In this document: positions 43,265-52,400 of the stretch, one piece after another | How positions within the stretch are numbered: position 1 is the first letter of the stretch | Layout: each line of letters starts with the position of its first letter | Assembly (NCBI GenBank): GCA_964581175.1 | Contig: CAZONI010000013.1 | Location: 1 to 61,076 of the forward strand | From: B46-G9 sp964581175 | GTDB taxonomy: Bacteria > Desulfobacterota > DSM-4660 > Desulfatiglandales > Desulfatiglandaceae | DNA: 61,076 nucleotides | Reading direction: 5' to 3' | Notes under the pieces: generated by a model | The model's database searches: none | What the model was told of the DNA's origin: nothing | What the model saw: only the letters and a program-made list of their open reading frames with translations | Program-made: the position numbers and the translations under genes

Positions 43265-43693
43265 ATGAGTGAAGAGCTTGGCATGAACAGAAGACTCTTT
43301 GATCGGACGGTGGGAATACTAGGCCGGAGCCTGGGGTACCGGGTCAGAAATCAGCGAGTTATTGCCAGCAATCTCGCAAATATAGACACCCCCGGCTTTC
43401 GTCCGAAAAAATTGGAATTCGACGAAGAACTTCGCAAGGCCGTGGAAAAGGATCAGGTCCACCTCACGAGGACCGACGGGAAACATCTTCCCGGTTTACA
43501 GGAATTGGGCACGGGAGGAGAGCAATCATTCGAGGTGGAAACGGAGCCTGAGTCAGCAGGAGGAGATCATGCGCTGGATATTGATTCCGAGATGGCAAAG
43601 ATGGCCAAGAACAACCTTCTGTACGAGGCAACGGTCAAGATGCTGTCCAAGAAATTCAGTCTCCTGAGAGAGGCAATCGAAGAACGGAGGTAA
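43265..43693 (+). CDS. flgB: Flagellar basal-body rod protein FlgB
   Basis: 142 residues from the ATG at 43265, which has GGGAG 7-8 nt upstream. The frame is open from 43088, but that part contains the promoter and has no family similarity. Conserved rod signature NQRVIASNLANIDTPGFRPKKLEF near the N-terminus and the C-terminal helix typical of FlgB (NNLLYEATVKMLSKKFSLLREAI). It forms the proximal rod with FlgC and FliE. Confidence 0.95.
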   Translation: MSEELGMNRRLFDRTVGILGRSLGYRVRNQRVIASNLANIDTPGFRPKKLEFDEELRKAVEKDQVHLTRTDGKHLPGLQELGTGGEQSFEVETEPESAGGDHALDIDSEMAKMAKNNLLYEATVKMLSKKFSLLREAIEERR

Positions 43694-43698
43694 TCCTC

Positions 43699-44139
43699 AT
43701 GGATTTGATGAAAGCGATTGACATCGCCGCAAGTGGGATGACTGCGCAAAGGGCGCGGGTCAATGTAATATCCATGAACCTCGCCAACGCGAATACTACG
43801 CATACGGCGAATGGAAAACCGTACCGGAGAAAAACGGTCGTTTTCGAGACGAACAGCGTTCCCCAGTCTTTTGAGGAAGCAATGAAGAGTGCCGAAAACG
43901 GACAGGAGGTGTACGGGGTAAGTGTCAAAGGCATTATGCCGGTTTCCGGGGAATTCAAAAAGGTTTTTGATCCCTCTCATCCGGATGCGGACAAGCAGGG
44001 GTACGTGTACCTGCCAAACGTGAATCTGGTCCAGGAAATGGTATCATTGTTGAACGCCAATCGCGGCTACGAGGCCAATGCCGCTGCCATCAAAACGGCG
44101 AAAGGAATGGCCCTGAAAACACTGGATTTACTGCAGTAG
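43699..44139 (+). CDS. flgC: Flagellar basal-body rod protein FlgC
   Basis: 146 residues; N-terminal AIDIAASGMTAQRARVNVIS and SMNLANANT motif, C-terminal VNLVQEMVSLLNANRGYEAN, both typical of FlgC. It begins 5 bp after flgB with AGGAGGT-like spacing. Proximal rod component. Confidence 0.96.
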   Translation: MDLMKAIDIAASGMTAQRARVNVISMNLANANTTHTANGKPYRRKTVVFETNSVPQSFEEAMKSAENGQEVYGVSVKGIMPVSGEFKKVFDPSHPDADKQGYVYLPNVNLVQEMVSLLNANRGYEANAAAIKTAKGMALKTLDLLQ

Positions 44140-44159
44140 GACACGACCGGGGGTAATCG

Positions 44160-44453
44160 ATGGATGGAATAAGGCAAGTAGGGGGAATACACCCTCTTCC
44201 GGACACGCAAAAATCGCAGGCGACCAAAAAGGGTGTCGGTTTCGCGGACACCTTGAAACATTTCGCCGCGGAGGTAAATGATCAGCTCCAGCAGGCAGAC
44301 GGGCAAATGGAGGAGTTTGCGGTTGGAAAACGGAGCGATCTCCAGGACGTTGTGGTTGCCTCGGAAAAGGCGGATCTTTCTTTCAAGCTCCTGCTCCAGG
44401 TAAGGAACAAGCTCCTCGAGGCCTATCAGGAGATCATGAGAATGCAGGTATAG
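44160..44453 (+). CDS. fliE: Flagellar hook-basal body protein FliE
   Basis: 97 residues. C-terminal part has the FliE pattern (DLQDVVVASEKADLSFKLLL and VRNKLLEAYQEIMRMQV). It links the MS-ring to the rod. RBS GGGGGT. It lies 20 bp after flgC. Confidence 0.95.
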   Translation: MDGIRQVGGIHPLPDTQKSQATKKGVGFADTLKHFAAEVNDQLQQADGQMEEFAVGKRSDLQDVVVASEKADLSFKLLLQVRNKLLEAYQEIMRMQV

Positions 44454-44528
44454 GCTAGAGACCGGAGACTTGAAGCTGCTGAGTAATGGGTCAAACTATT
44501 TGGGAATACAGGATGTTTCTATGAGTGC

Positions 44529-44561
44529 CCGGTCCGGTGTCCGGTATCCGGTATCTGGTTT
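44529..44561 (+). repeat. Degenerate short tandem repeat between fliE and fliF
   Basis: Units CCGGT, CCGGTGT, CCGGTAT, CCGGTAT, CTGGTTT in a row, ending shortly before the fliF ribosome site. Similar degenerate short repeats occur at 58023-58056 and 59620-59663. Confidence 0.6.
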
Positions 44562-44580
44562 CTAGTGGAGGGATCATTCA

Positions 44581-46170
44581 ATGGCGGAAAACGACAGAAA
44601 CGGATTCGGACAGCTCATGCAGGTTTTTCGGAGCCTCCCATTGGCGAGAATGATCACCTTCGCGGTGATTTTGAGCCTGGTGGCGGGTGGGTTCATCGCT
44701 CTTGTTATCTGGACGAACAGGCCTGACTACCAGATCCTGTTTTCCAACCTGGATACCAACGATGCGAGCCGCATCGCGGAAAAGCTGAAGTCCAAGAAAG
44801 TCCTCTTTCAACTGGAAGACGGCGGGCGCGCCATCATGGTCCCGGAAAACCAGGTCTATCAGCTTCGGCTGGAATTAGCGAGCCAGGGTCTCCCCAAAGG
44901 CCGGAATGTGGGTTTCGAGATTTTTGACAAGCTCCCATTCGGCACCACCGAATTCGTGCAGAAGCTTAAGTACCAGGAAGCCCTTCAAGGGGAACTGGCG
45001 CGAACAATCATGCAGTTCGATTCCGTGGCCGAAGCCAGGGTCCACATTGTGCCTGCGGGTGATTCGCTTTTTGTGGAGCCCCAAAATAAGGCCACTGCCT
45101 CCGTGGTCCTTCGTTTACAGCCTGGGCGCACCCTGGACCGCCGACAATTACAGGGGATCGTCAATCTTGTTGCCTGCGCGGTGGAGGGCCTGAAGCCGGA
45201 AAATGTCACCCTGGTCGACATGGACGGAGGACTTCTCTCAGGAGGGAAGGGGGAGGACGATACCGGGGCGGAATTGAGCTCCACGCAGTTTGAATACCGG
45301 AGAAGGCTTGAAAAGAGCCTGGAAAACAGGATTCGGACCATGCTTGAGCCCGTGGTGGGAGCCAACAAGGTTGTTGCCAAGGTCTCTGCAGAGGTTGACT
45401 TCAAGCAGGTACATATTTCAGAGGAGTCCTATGATCCCGATACCGCCGTGGTCAGGAGTGAACAGCGGCAGAAGGAGGTGGCCAGCGGCAGTGAAGGCAA
45501 GCCGTCGGGATCTCCGGACCTGAAGTACGATGTTTACCAGACCGAGGGGAAAACGGGTGACAGCTCGAAAAGATTTGAGAAGGAGAACTCTGTTGTCAAC
45601 TATGAAATCAGTAAAGTGAACAAACAGGTCATAAGCTCTGTTGGCGACATCAAACGCCTGTCGGCCGCAGTAATTATCGACGGTCCATATGCCAGTGCAA
45701 AAGGGCCGAAGGGTGAGGAAATCCAAAAATTCCAGCCCCGCAGCCGAAAGGAAATGAAAGATTTCCAGAATATTGTGGAGAGGGCCATAGGGTTCAGCCA
45801 AGACAGGGGTGATCAGGTGAGCGTTTCCAATATCCCGTTTGCCATAGAAAAAATGGCGGTTCCTGCAACCGAAACGAAACCAGGCTGGATGATCTACGCG
45901 AAAAAGGGGATGAAACCCTTTTTCAATGTTCTCCTCGTTGTGTTGTTCGTTGTCTTTGCCCTGAAGCCCTTCCGAAATTGGCTGAAACAGACAAAAGAAT
46001 ATCTGGGGCCCCAGGCGCTTCCCGCGGGAAAAGGAGTTCCGGAACTGGGCGCCCCTTCGACAGAACAGGCAGGAACACACATAAAGAAAGAACAAATTCT
46101 TGATTTGACCAGGACGGACCCTGAAAAAATCGTATCAGTCATTCGCGGCTGGATTGAGGAAGGAAGATAG
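44581..46170 (+). CDS. fliF: Flagellar MS-ring protein FliF
   Basis: 529 residues. TM1 about 20-43, ring-building domains (NTNDASRIAEKLKSKKVLFQ; ALQGELARTIMQFDSVAEARVHI; EARVHIVPAGDSLFVEPQN), a charged linker, TM2 about 440-465 (FNVLLVVLFVVFALKPF) and a C-terminal FliG-binding tail (TDPEKIVSVIRGWIEE). RBS GGAGG. It heads the run fliF-fliG-fliH-fliI-fliJ. Confidence 0.97.
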   Translation: MAENDRNGFGQLMQVFRSLPLARMITFAVILSLVAGGFIALVIWTNRPDYQILFSNLDTNDASRIAEKLKSKKVLFQLEDGGRAIMVPENQVYQLRLELASQGLPKGRNVGFEIFDKLPFGTTEFVQKLKYQEALQGELARTIMQFDSVAEARVHIVPAGDSLFVEPQNKATASVVLRLQPGRTLDRRQLQGIVNLVACAVEGLKPENVTLVDMDGGLLSGGKGEDDTGAELSSTQFEYRRRLEKSLENRIRTMLEPVVGANKVVAKVSAEVDFKQVHISEESYDPDTAVVRSEQRQKEVASGSEGKPSGSPDLKYDVYQTEGKTGDSSKRFEKENSVVNYEISKVNKQVISSVGDIKRLSAAVIIDGPYASAKGPKGEEIQKFQPRSRKEMKDFQNIVERAIGFSQDRGDQVSVSNIPFAIEKMAVPATETKPGWMIYAKKGMKPFFNVLLVVLFVVFALKPFRNWLKQTKEYLGPQALPAGKGVPELGAPSTEQAGTHIKKEQILDLTRTDPEKIVSVIRGWIEEGR

Positions 46171-46171
46171 C

Positions 46172-47182
46172 TTGACCGAACGGCAGACATTGAGCGGAGC
46201 CGAGAAGGCAGCCCTTTTTCTCATGGTTATGGGAGAAGAATTCACCTCCAGTATCTTCAAACATCTCGATGAAAGAGAAGTTAAGACCATTGGAGAAGAG
46301 ATGACGCGGATCAAAAGTATTAACCCAAAAGCCATCTCTTCAGTGCTCAACGAATTTCTCGGAGCCATTAAGGGAGACAAGGTCTTTGGAGGGTCCGGAG
46401 GGCGGTTTTTTGAGAGGACGGTCTCAAAGGCATTCGCCCCGAACAGGGCCAGCACTCTCCTCAACAAAGTGGCGTCGGAAAACAAGACAGATCTTTTTGA
46501 AAAGCTTGATTCTCTGAGCCCGGAGATGCTGGTGAATTTTGTCTCCGGAGAACATCCCCAGACTATCGCGCTCATCCTCTCAAATATCGAAAACGAACTG
46601 GCGGCAAAGGTCTTAAAACTGCTCCCGGAAGCTATCCAGAGTGATGTCATAGTCAGAATCGCCAAACTGGATATTGTGCCGAACGACATTATTCTTGAGA
46701 TACAGAAGATCCTGGCAGAGCAGGTTTCGAGCGTAGGGGAAGGGGCAACAAAGAAGAGCGGTGGACTTGATACTGCTGCGGAGATTTTGAACCAGGTGGA
46801 CAGAAAGACTGAAAAGGCCATCCTTGAAAAGATCGAGGAGGATGAAGAAGAACTGGCGGAAGAAATACGGCAATCCATGTTTATTTTTGAAGATCTTATC
46901 AACCTGGACGATCGTTCTATTCGCGCTTTGCTGAAGGAAATCGGCAATGATGAACTACTGCTGGCACTCAAAACGGCCTCTGAGTCACTGAAGGACCGGA
47001 TTTTTGGAAATCTCAGCCAGCGGGCAGCCGAGATGCTGAGAGAAGACATGGAAGTTATGGGGCCGGTCAAACTCGTTGAGGTGGAACAGGCACAGCAAAT
47101 GATCATCAAGACCGCCCGACGGCTTGAAGAAGAAGGGAAGATAGTCATGGGAGGAAAAGGGGGTGACGACGTCATTGTCTAA
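46172..47182 (+). CDS. fliG: Flagellar motor switch protein FliG
   Basis: 336 residues. N-terminal domain binding FliF (LSGAEKAALFLMVMGEE), middle EHPQTIALIL motif, and C-terminal torque helix residues (FIFEDLINLDDRSIRALLKEI, FGNLSQRAAEMLREDMEVMG). No ATG is available at the 5' end; TTG at 46172 has GGAAG 7 nt upstream and follows the fliF stop at once, so it is preferred over TTG at 46154. It overlaps fliH by 20 bp. Confidence 0.96.
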   Translation: MTERQTLSGAEKAALFLMVMGEEFTSSIFKHLDEREVKTIGEEMTRIKSINPKAISSVLNEFLGAIKGDKVFGGSGGRFFERTVSKAFAPNRASTLLNKVASENKTDLFEKLDSLSPEMLVNFVSGEHPQTIALILSNIENELAAKVLKLLPEAIQSDVIVRIAKLDIVPNDIILEIQKILAEQVSSVGEGATKKSGGLDTAAEILNQVDRKTEKAILEKIEEDEEELAEEIRQSMFIFEDLINLDDRSIRALLKEIGNDELLLALKTASESLKDRIFGNLSQRAAEMLREDMEVMGPVKLVEVEQAQQMIIKTARRLEEEGKIVMGGKGGDDVIV

Positions 47183-47897
47183 CCTTATCAAGAGAGAAGA
47201 CGACTTTCGCTTTGACATAGAATCGTTCGAAGAAGAAGACTTTGCGAACGGACTGGACATCTTTTCGGAAGAACATGCAAACGGGGGGCTGGTTTTGCCG
47301 TTGGGAGATCAGGCCGGGCACGGCCTGACTTCCTTGCATGGGTATGGCTCCGGACAAAAGATGCCGAGGATTGAAAGGGAGGCGTACGAAAAAGGGTTTG
47401 AGCAGGGTCAGAAAGACGGTGTGGCACTCGGAGAGAAAAAGGCACAGGAAACCTGGAAGAAAATGATGGCTCTTTTGGAGGAACTGGAGGATCTGAAAGG
47501 CAGAATATTCGAAGAGACGGAAGAGGAAATCATACGGCTGAGCGTGACAATGGCCCGGAAGATTATCAAAAAGGAAGTGGCCATGGATTCCGATACTCTC
47601 AGAAGATCCGTTCATCATGCATTGAAATTTCTCAAAGATAAGAGCTTTGTACGCGTTCTGATCAATCCGGACGACATGAAAATACTCGAACCCTATTTAC
47701 CCGAATTCGCCACAGATAATAAAATAGAAAATTTAGAACTGGCAGAGGATCATTGTGTTGAGCCCGGCGGGTGTATCCTTGAGACGGGTTTCGGGAGGAT
47801 TAATGCCACTCTGGAAGGCCAACTGGCCGAGCTGGAAATGGAGATGAAAGAAGCCTTCCATGCAAGAGAGGGAACAGGGGATGGGGCTCAGCCTTGA
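47163..47897 (+). CDS. fliH: Flagellar assembly protein FliH
   Basis: 244 residues, GTG start inside the fliG end. The central part is coiled coil (YEKGFEQGQKDGVALGEKKA) and the C-terminal domain has the FliH/YscL pattern (VRVLINPDDMKILEPYLPEF; VEPGGCILETGFGRINATLE). It regulates the FliI ATPase. Overlaps the fliI frame by 38 bp. Confidence 0.93.
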   Translation: MTTSLSNLIKREDDFRFDIESFEEEDFANGLDIFSEEHANGGLVLPLGDQAGHGLTSLHGYGSGQKMPRIEREAYEKGFEQGQKDGVALGEKKAQETWKKMMALLEELEDLKGRIFEETEEEIIRLSVTMARKIIKKEVAMDSDTLRRSVHHALKFLKDKSFVRVLINPDDMKILEPYLPEFATDNKIENLELAEDHCVEPGGCILETGFGRINATLEGQLAELEMEMKEAFHAREGTGDGAQP

Positions 47898-49215
47898 GCG
47901 GTACATACATTGTGTTGAAGATGCACAGCCTATCCGCCTTGAGGGGCGGGTCTCCAAGGTCGTCGGTACAATTATCGAGGGTACCGGACCTTCCATGCCT
48001 GTGGGGGGGGTATGCAAGATCTTTCCCCCGGGGTCTGCAGAGCCTGTGCGCGCAGAGGTGGTAGGTTTCAGAGAGGGTGCCCTGCTTCTCATGCCGCTGG
48101 GACGGTCCGACGGTGTGGAGCCGGGGAGTATTATTGTTTCAGATCGATATGGCGCTTCGGTAGAGATCGATTCCCAAGTGCTTGGAAGGGTTCTGGACGG
48201 TCTTGGCAACCCCATCGACAATAAAGGACCGCTCAGAAGACGAAACGCGATTTCACTCTATGCTCCCCCGTTGAATCCACTTGAAAGGCCCAGGATCAAT
48301 GAACCGCTGGATGTCGGGATCAAGGCCATCAACAGTCTCATCACCCTTGGAAAGGGACAGCGGGTAGCCATCATGGCCGGTTCCGGTGTAGGCAAGAGCG
48401 TTTTGCTCGGCATGATGGCGAGGTTTACTAAAGCAGATGTGAATGTGATTGCCTTGATAGGAGAGAGAGGGCGCGAGGTAAAGGAATTTATAGAACGCGA
48501 CTTGGGTGAAGAAGGCCTGAAGCGTTCCGTCGTGGTGGTGGCAACCTCCGACACGTCGCCCCTTATCCGCATCAGGGGAGCCTATCTGGCTACCGCGCTC
48601 GCGGAGTTTTTCAGGGAGCAGAAGAAGGATGTCCTGCTGATGATGGATTCAGTGACGCGATTCGCTATGGCAGCGAGAGAGGTGGGCCTCGCCTCAGGTG
48701 AGCCGCCCGCGAACAAGGCGTATCCTCCCAGCACATTTGCCCACCTTCCCAGACTGCTGGAAAGGGCGGGAACGAGCCGGGGAATGGGTTCGATTACCGG
48801 GATTTACACCGTACTCGTGGAAGGAGACGATATGAATGAACCGATAGCCGACGCAGTAAGGTCCATCGTGGACGGCCATATTGTCCTGGACCGGAAGCTG
48901 GCTGCGCGGGGGCACTATCCGGCTATCGACGTCCTGTCCAGTGTCAGCAGACTCATGGGAGAAGTGGTGAACAATGAACATCTGGGCTGGGCGTACCAAT
49001 TTCGCGGGACCCTGGCTGATTATGCGAAAATCGAAGACCTTGTAAATCTTGGCGCTTATAAGAAAGGACAGAACAAACGTGCCGACTATGCCGTTGAGAT
49101 GATAGATGAGCTGAACCGGTTCCTGAGACAGAATATCGATATGCAATCACCGATGGAAAAAGGGCTGAAAGAAATGGCCGGTCTTCTTTCCAGGAAGATC
49201 CATCCGGAACCATAA
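47860..49215 (+). CDS. fliI: Flagellar export ATPase FliI
   Basis: 451 residues, F1-beta-like ATPase. Walker A GSGVGKSVLLG, Walker B VLLMMDSVTRFAMAARE and ALIGERGREVKEF are conserved. It energises type III export. The ATG at 47860 has no good RBS; the ATG at 47881 (GLSLERYI) with a G-rich upstream stretch is an alternative start. Confidence 0.97.
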   Translation: MQEREQGMGLSLERYIHCVEDAQPIRLEGRVSKVVGTIIEGTGPSMPVGGVCKIFPPGSAEPVRAEVVGFREGALLLMPLGRSDGVEPGSIIVSDRYGASVEIDSQVLGRVLDGLGNPIDNKGPLRRRNAISLYAPPLNPLERPRINEPLDVGIKAINSLITLGKGQRVAIMAGSGVGKSVLLGMMARFTKADVNVIALIGERGREVKEFIERDLGEEGLKRSVVVVATSDTSPLIRIRGAYLATALAEFFREQKKDVLLMMDSVTRFAMAAREVGLASGEPPANKAYPPSTFAHLPRLLERAGTSRGMGSITGIYTVLVEGDDMNEPIADAVRSIVDGHIVLDRKLAARGHYPAIDVLSSVSRLMGEVVNNEHLGWAYQFRGTLADYAKIEDLVNLGAYKKGQNKRADYAVEMIDELNRFLRQNIDMQSPMEKGLKEMAGLLSRKIHPEP

Positions 49216-49262
49216 AGCGACGATGCAGCGGACAGTCGGGTGCACGGTAGAGGTGAAGGACC

Positions 49263-49706
49263 ATGAGATTCCACTTCAGGTATGAAAGCCTGCTGAATCT
49301 CAGGATGCATCACAAAGAGAGGGCGGAGATTGAATATGGGAAAGCGCGAGGAGACTTGCTTCATGCAGAGGAAGTGCTTCAGGCAATGGAAAAGGAATAT
49401 GGACGTCTCCAAGACGCGTTCTCCGCAGCCATAAGCAGGGCTGCGTCTGCCTCTGAGATCGGAGAATATGCCGATTACCTGAAAGCCCTGAGGGTACGGA
49501 CCCAGAACCAGGAGAAAGAGGTACAGAAGCTCCAGGTGTTAGCTGAAGAAAAGAGAAGAGAGCTCCTGGAAAAGACAAAAGAATATAAGGTGATCGAAAC
49601 ACTACGGGATAAGGATTTTGAGAAGTGGCAAAAAAAGGAAAACGAGCTGGAGCAGAAACGTATAAACGAACTGGCTGTCCTGCGGCACGGAAAAACGTAC
49701 GTGTAG
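49263..49706 (+). CDS. fliJ: Flagellar export chaperone FliJ
   Basis: 147 residues, almost entirely alpha-helical coiled coil (FRYESLLNLRMHHKERAEIE at the N-terminus is typical). FliJ acts as the stalk of the export ATPase. RBS GAAGGA close to the ATG. The next frame overlaps its end by 82 bp. Confidence 0.9.
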   Translation: MRFHFRYESLLNLRMHHKERAEIEYGKARGDLLHAEEVLQAMEKEYGRLQDAFSAAISRAASASEIGEYADYLKALRVRTQNQEKEVQKLQVLAEEKRRELLEKTKEYKVIETLRDKDFEKWQKKENELEQKRINELAVLRHGKTYV

Positions 49707-50257
49707 GAAAAATCTCTTTACTCACCGCCATGGCCGTCGTGCTTTCGATGCTTCTGGCTGCAAAGATACTGCTGAGCGGATGGTATCTCATGTCGGCATC
49801 CCTGAAAATACCTTCAGCGGGCCTGGTCATGGCTCAAGAAGAAAGCGCCCCGGGAAAGGCGGAGATCCCTTTGGACGAAAAGCTTCGCAAAAAAGAGAAG
49901 GAACTCCGGGAACGGGAAGATCAAGTGAAAGAGAGGGAGGCGGAACTGCACGCCCTCCAGGACAAAGTGGACACCCGGATGTCCGAACTCAATGATCTCC
50001 AGACGAAACTGGTAAATTTCTCAAAGAAACTGGCGGAGCGGGAAAAGGCCTTGAAAGACGACCAAATGAGTCATCTCGTTTCCGTCTACAGTGCCATGGA
50101 CCCTGCGAAGGCCGCCGCGATCATGGATAAGCTTGACCTCAATACTGTTGTCCGTATTCTCAAATTTATGAAAGGTAAGGATGCGGGCAAGATAATGGCA
50201 ATGATGCTGCCTGAAAAAGGCGCTACCATCAGCGAGGCGTTGAGTAAGAACCAATAG
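49625..50257 (+). CDS. MotE-like membrane coiled-coil protein
   Basis: 210 residues. TM at about 31-51, a long charged coiled coil at about 75-140 (KLRKKEKELREREDQVKERE) and a C-terminal MgtE-N-like domain (LVSVYSAMDPAKAAAIMDKL; LKFMKGKDAGKIMAMMLPE). This matches flagellar MotE/FlbB-type proteins found beside fliJ and thought to stabilise stators. GTG start at 49625 is uncertain because it overlaps fliJ by 82 bp; no other good start is visible before the TM. Confidence 0.8.
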   Translation: MAKKGKRAGAETYKRTGCPAARKNVRVGKISLLTAMAVVLSMLLAAKILLSGWYLMSASLKIPSAGLVMAQEESAPGKAEIPLDEKLRKKEKELREREDQVKEREAELHALQDKVDTRMSELNDLQTKLVNFSKKLAEREKALKDDQMSHLVSVYSAMDPAKAAAIMDKLDLNTVVRILKFMKGKDAGKIMAMMLPEKGATISEALSKNQ

Positions 50258-50303
50258 TTCCCGCTCGAGAACGAGGACTATGTTCGAATAGAATGCTGTT
50301 TTC

Positions 50304-52117
50304 CTAGCAATATGCAACGCACCGAAATCCGAGGATGTTGGAATGAAAATCCGGTTCGAACAGAAACCGGGAGTATAGGGAGCAGGATCGGCGGCTAGAT
50401 GCCCAACTCCCGCCCTTAGCCACACAGTAGCGAATACCAACCTTTTCGTCAGAATCTGAATGGTTCTGCTCCACAGTCCATTCCAGGACATTTCCCAAGG
50501 CATCGGCTATACCCAACTCATTGGCGCGGGAAACAAATCTGTCCACCTGGGTGGTACCCCCCTCCCGTGATTCTTCGATATTACATCGGTCCTCCTTCCA
50601 TTCATTGCCCCACGGGTAAACGCAGCCTTGCGATGTCCTGCTTGCGGCTTCCCACTCTTCTTCGGACGGAAGGCGTTCCCTGTCCATGCAGCAAAGGCAC
50701 TCGCGTCCTGAAGGCTTATTTGCACGACGGGGTGGTTGCGTTTGTTGTGCAGGGTACTGCCGGGACCTGAAGGTTGAAACCAGCAAGCGCCTTCCACCTT
50801 CTTGACAGTCACCGCCGACTGCCAGCTCAGAGACCTTCTTCCTGTGCCCGGATCACTTACTGCACTGTATCGCCCCTTGTAGACGGTCCCGAATCCTTTC
50901 TTTTCGGCCGTCGTTCTATATCCTGTTTTTTCGACGAAGATTTCAAAGAGTGCATTGGTCACCGGGAATCTGCCTATATAGAAGGTATCCAACTCCACTA
51001 TTTTATCGAGCAGTTCGTCCGCACCGGTGGTCTTTGATCCGAACACGTATCTTCCTGCCGGAATAAGGAGATAGTGATTGAAGAACCTGGCCATGGCGCC
51101 AAGGTATCCAGCGAATTTCTCTGCCAGGAGCCTGGCCTTATCGACTTGTCTTTCTGATCCAAATTCTCCTGCCGTCAAGGATTGTCCCAGACTATTGACC
51201 GGAAGACCAAGGGTTTCAAATCCCTTGAGACCGCTTTCCACTTCTCCGGCCTTACCCTCGCCTTCCATCTCTTCCTGGAGTTCATCCGACAAGGCATCTT
51301 CATCCGATTCTTCTATCTCTTCAATCAACTCTGCGGCGGCCGTTTCCCACAAATCCTCCGGCTCCTCCAGGTCCTCGGGTCCTGTCTCCAGTTCTTCGAT
51401 TTCTTCGATCTCTTCGTCCAGGCCTCGCGCCTCCTCGGTTTCCTCTGCTTATGCTTCTTCTGCGTTTTCAGGAGGTTCTATCGTTTCCAACAGGGGAGGA
51501 TATGATGCGCGGGGAACTTGTCCAGGGAGAGCGGAATCATTTTGCTCCCTTGCAGAGGACCCATCCGGAGCTGCGATTCCGACAGTCGAAGATACGGATT
51601 TCAGGATGCTTTTTAGCTGATCGAGTTTATCCTGAGTTCCTGTGCCTCGATCATCCGGAAGGACATTTGGATCTGAGAGCAGCTCATTCACTACCTCCAG
51701 CACGTTGGTGATCTTGTCCAGGTTTGCTGTTTCAGAACTTTTTATTGTATTCGAAAGATTCTCCAGGATTCGATCTTTCGCCTCGTTGGACAAAGCAAAG
51801 ATATTGTGAGGACCGAGGGTGATGCCTTCGGGATTTCGGCCATTCTTGTAAAGATCTCTTAAGTCCTTATTTACAGAAGATTTGAGAGAGCTGAAGCTGC
51901 GCCTCTTGTTCTTGACGGTCTCGGGATCACTGCCGAGACCCCACAGTGATCTAATGAGGTCATCCCGGTCGATGTCTTCAATCGCTGAGGCGTCAGTGTT
52001 ATTGTCGTAGGAATTTCTGACCAGAACGAGCAGTCGTGATTTCAATGTGTTTTCGTGCAAATATCCGAGGCTTGACAACACATTGCCTATTCCTTCAATG
52101 GTGATCATGGCTGCCAT
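50304..52117 (-). pseudogene. Broken gene for an FGE/sulfatase-modifying-factor-like protein
   Basis: Read on the minus strand, an about 220-residue N-terminal region of unknown type (IEGIGNVLSSLGYLHENTL) ends at a TAA at 51449-51451. The same frame then continues through an acidic linker into an FGE-sulfatase domain (LIPAGRYVFGS; FPVTNALFEIFVEKTGYRT; NHPVVQISLQDASAFAAWTG). A one-base loss in a G-run (plus strand CCC at 50678-50680) shifts the frame; the rest (ERLPSEEEWEAASR, VYPWGNEW, LGNVLEWTV, AKGGSWASS, ILGFRCVAYC) is in another frame. The copper-binding Cys pair of true FGE is incomplete. It points against the flagellar genes around it. Sequencing error at either lesion cannot be excluded. 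Confidence 0.8.
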
Positions 52118-52354
52118 AGGTTTAGCCTTCGTTCTCCTTTTCCTGAAACATCGGCTTTCCAAACTAAAATCATGAGTCAGGGATGGCCAAAAAATGAAGT
52201 GTACCGACCCCAATCCTGATGAGCAATATTCCTATGGCCTTACGGTCGATCGGGGAGAAATAGGTGATGAAAGCAAACAGGTTAGCCGATGAATTTCTTT
52301 GAGGGTTCTATCACGACCTATGGGGGCAAGGAAGCCCGGTGGTCGAAGTGGAGA

Positions 52355-52386
52355 GTATGAAACCGGGGACCCTCCCTATTTCATAC
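52355..52386 (+). other. Hairpin just upstream of the zinc-finger gene
   Basis: Perfect 8-bp arms GTATGAAA / TTTCATAC with a 16-nt loop containing GGGGACCCTCC. It ends 14 bp before the start codon at 52401 and could affect translation. No T-run follows. The rest of 52118-52400 shows no gene. Confidence 0.45.
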
Positions 52387-52400
52387 TTTGAGAGGCATAC

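Noticed and set aside
50310..50420. Variable region of a diversity-generating retroelement in the FGE-like C-terminus
   Set aside because: No reverse transcriptase gene and no second near-repeat of this segment are present in the window; only the domain type is suggestive.
52255..52300. Possible c-di-GMP-I riboswitch (GATGAAAGCAAACAGG, GGTTAGCCGATG)
   Set aside because: Only fragments resemble the aptamer; the two required stems and the conserved GCAAAGCC-type core cannot be assembled.
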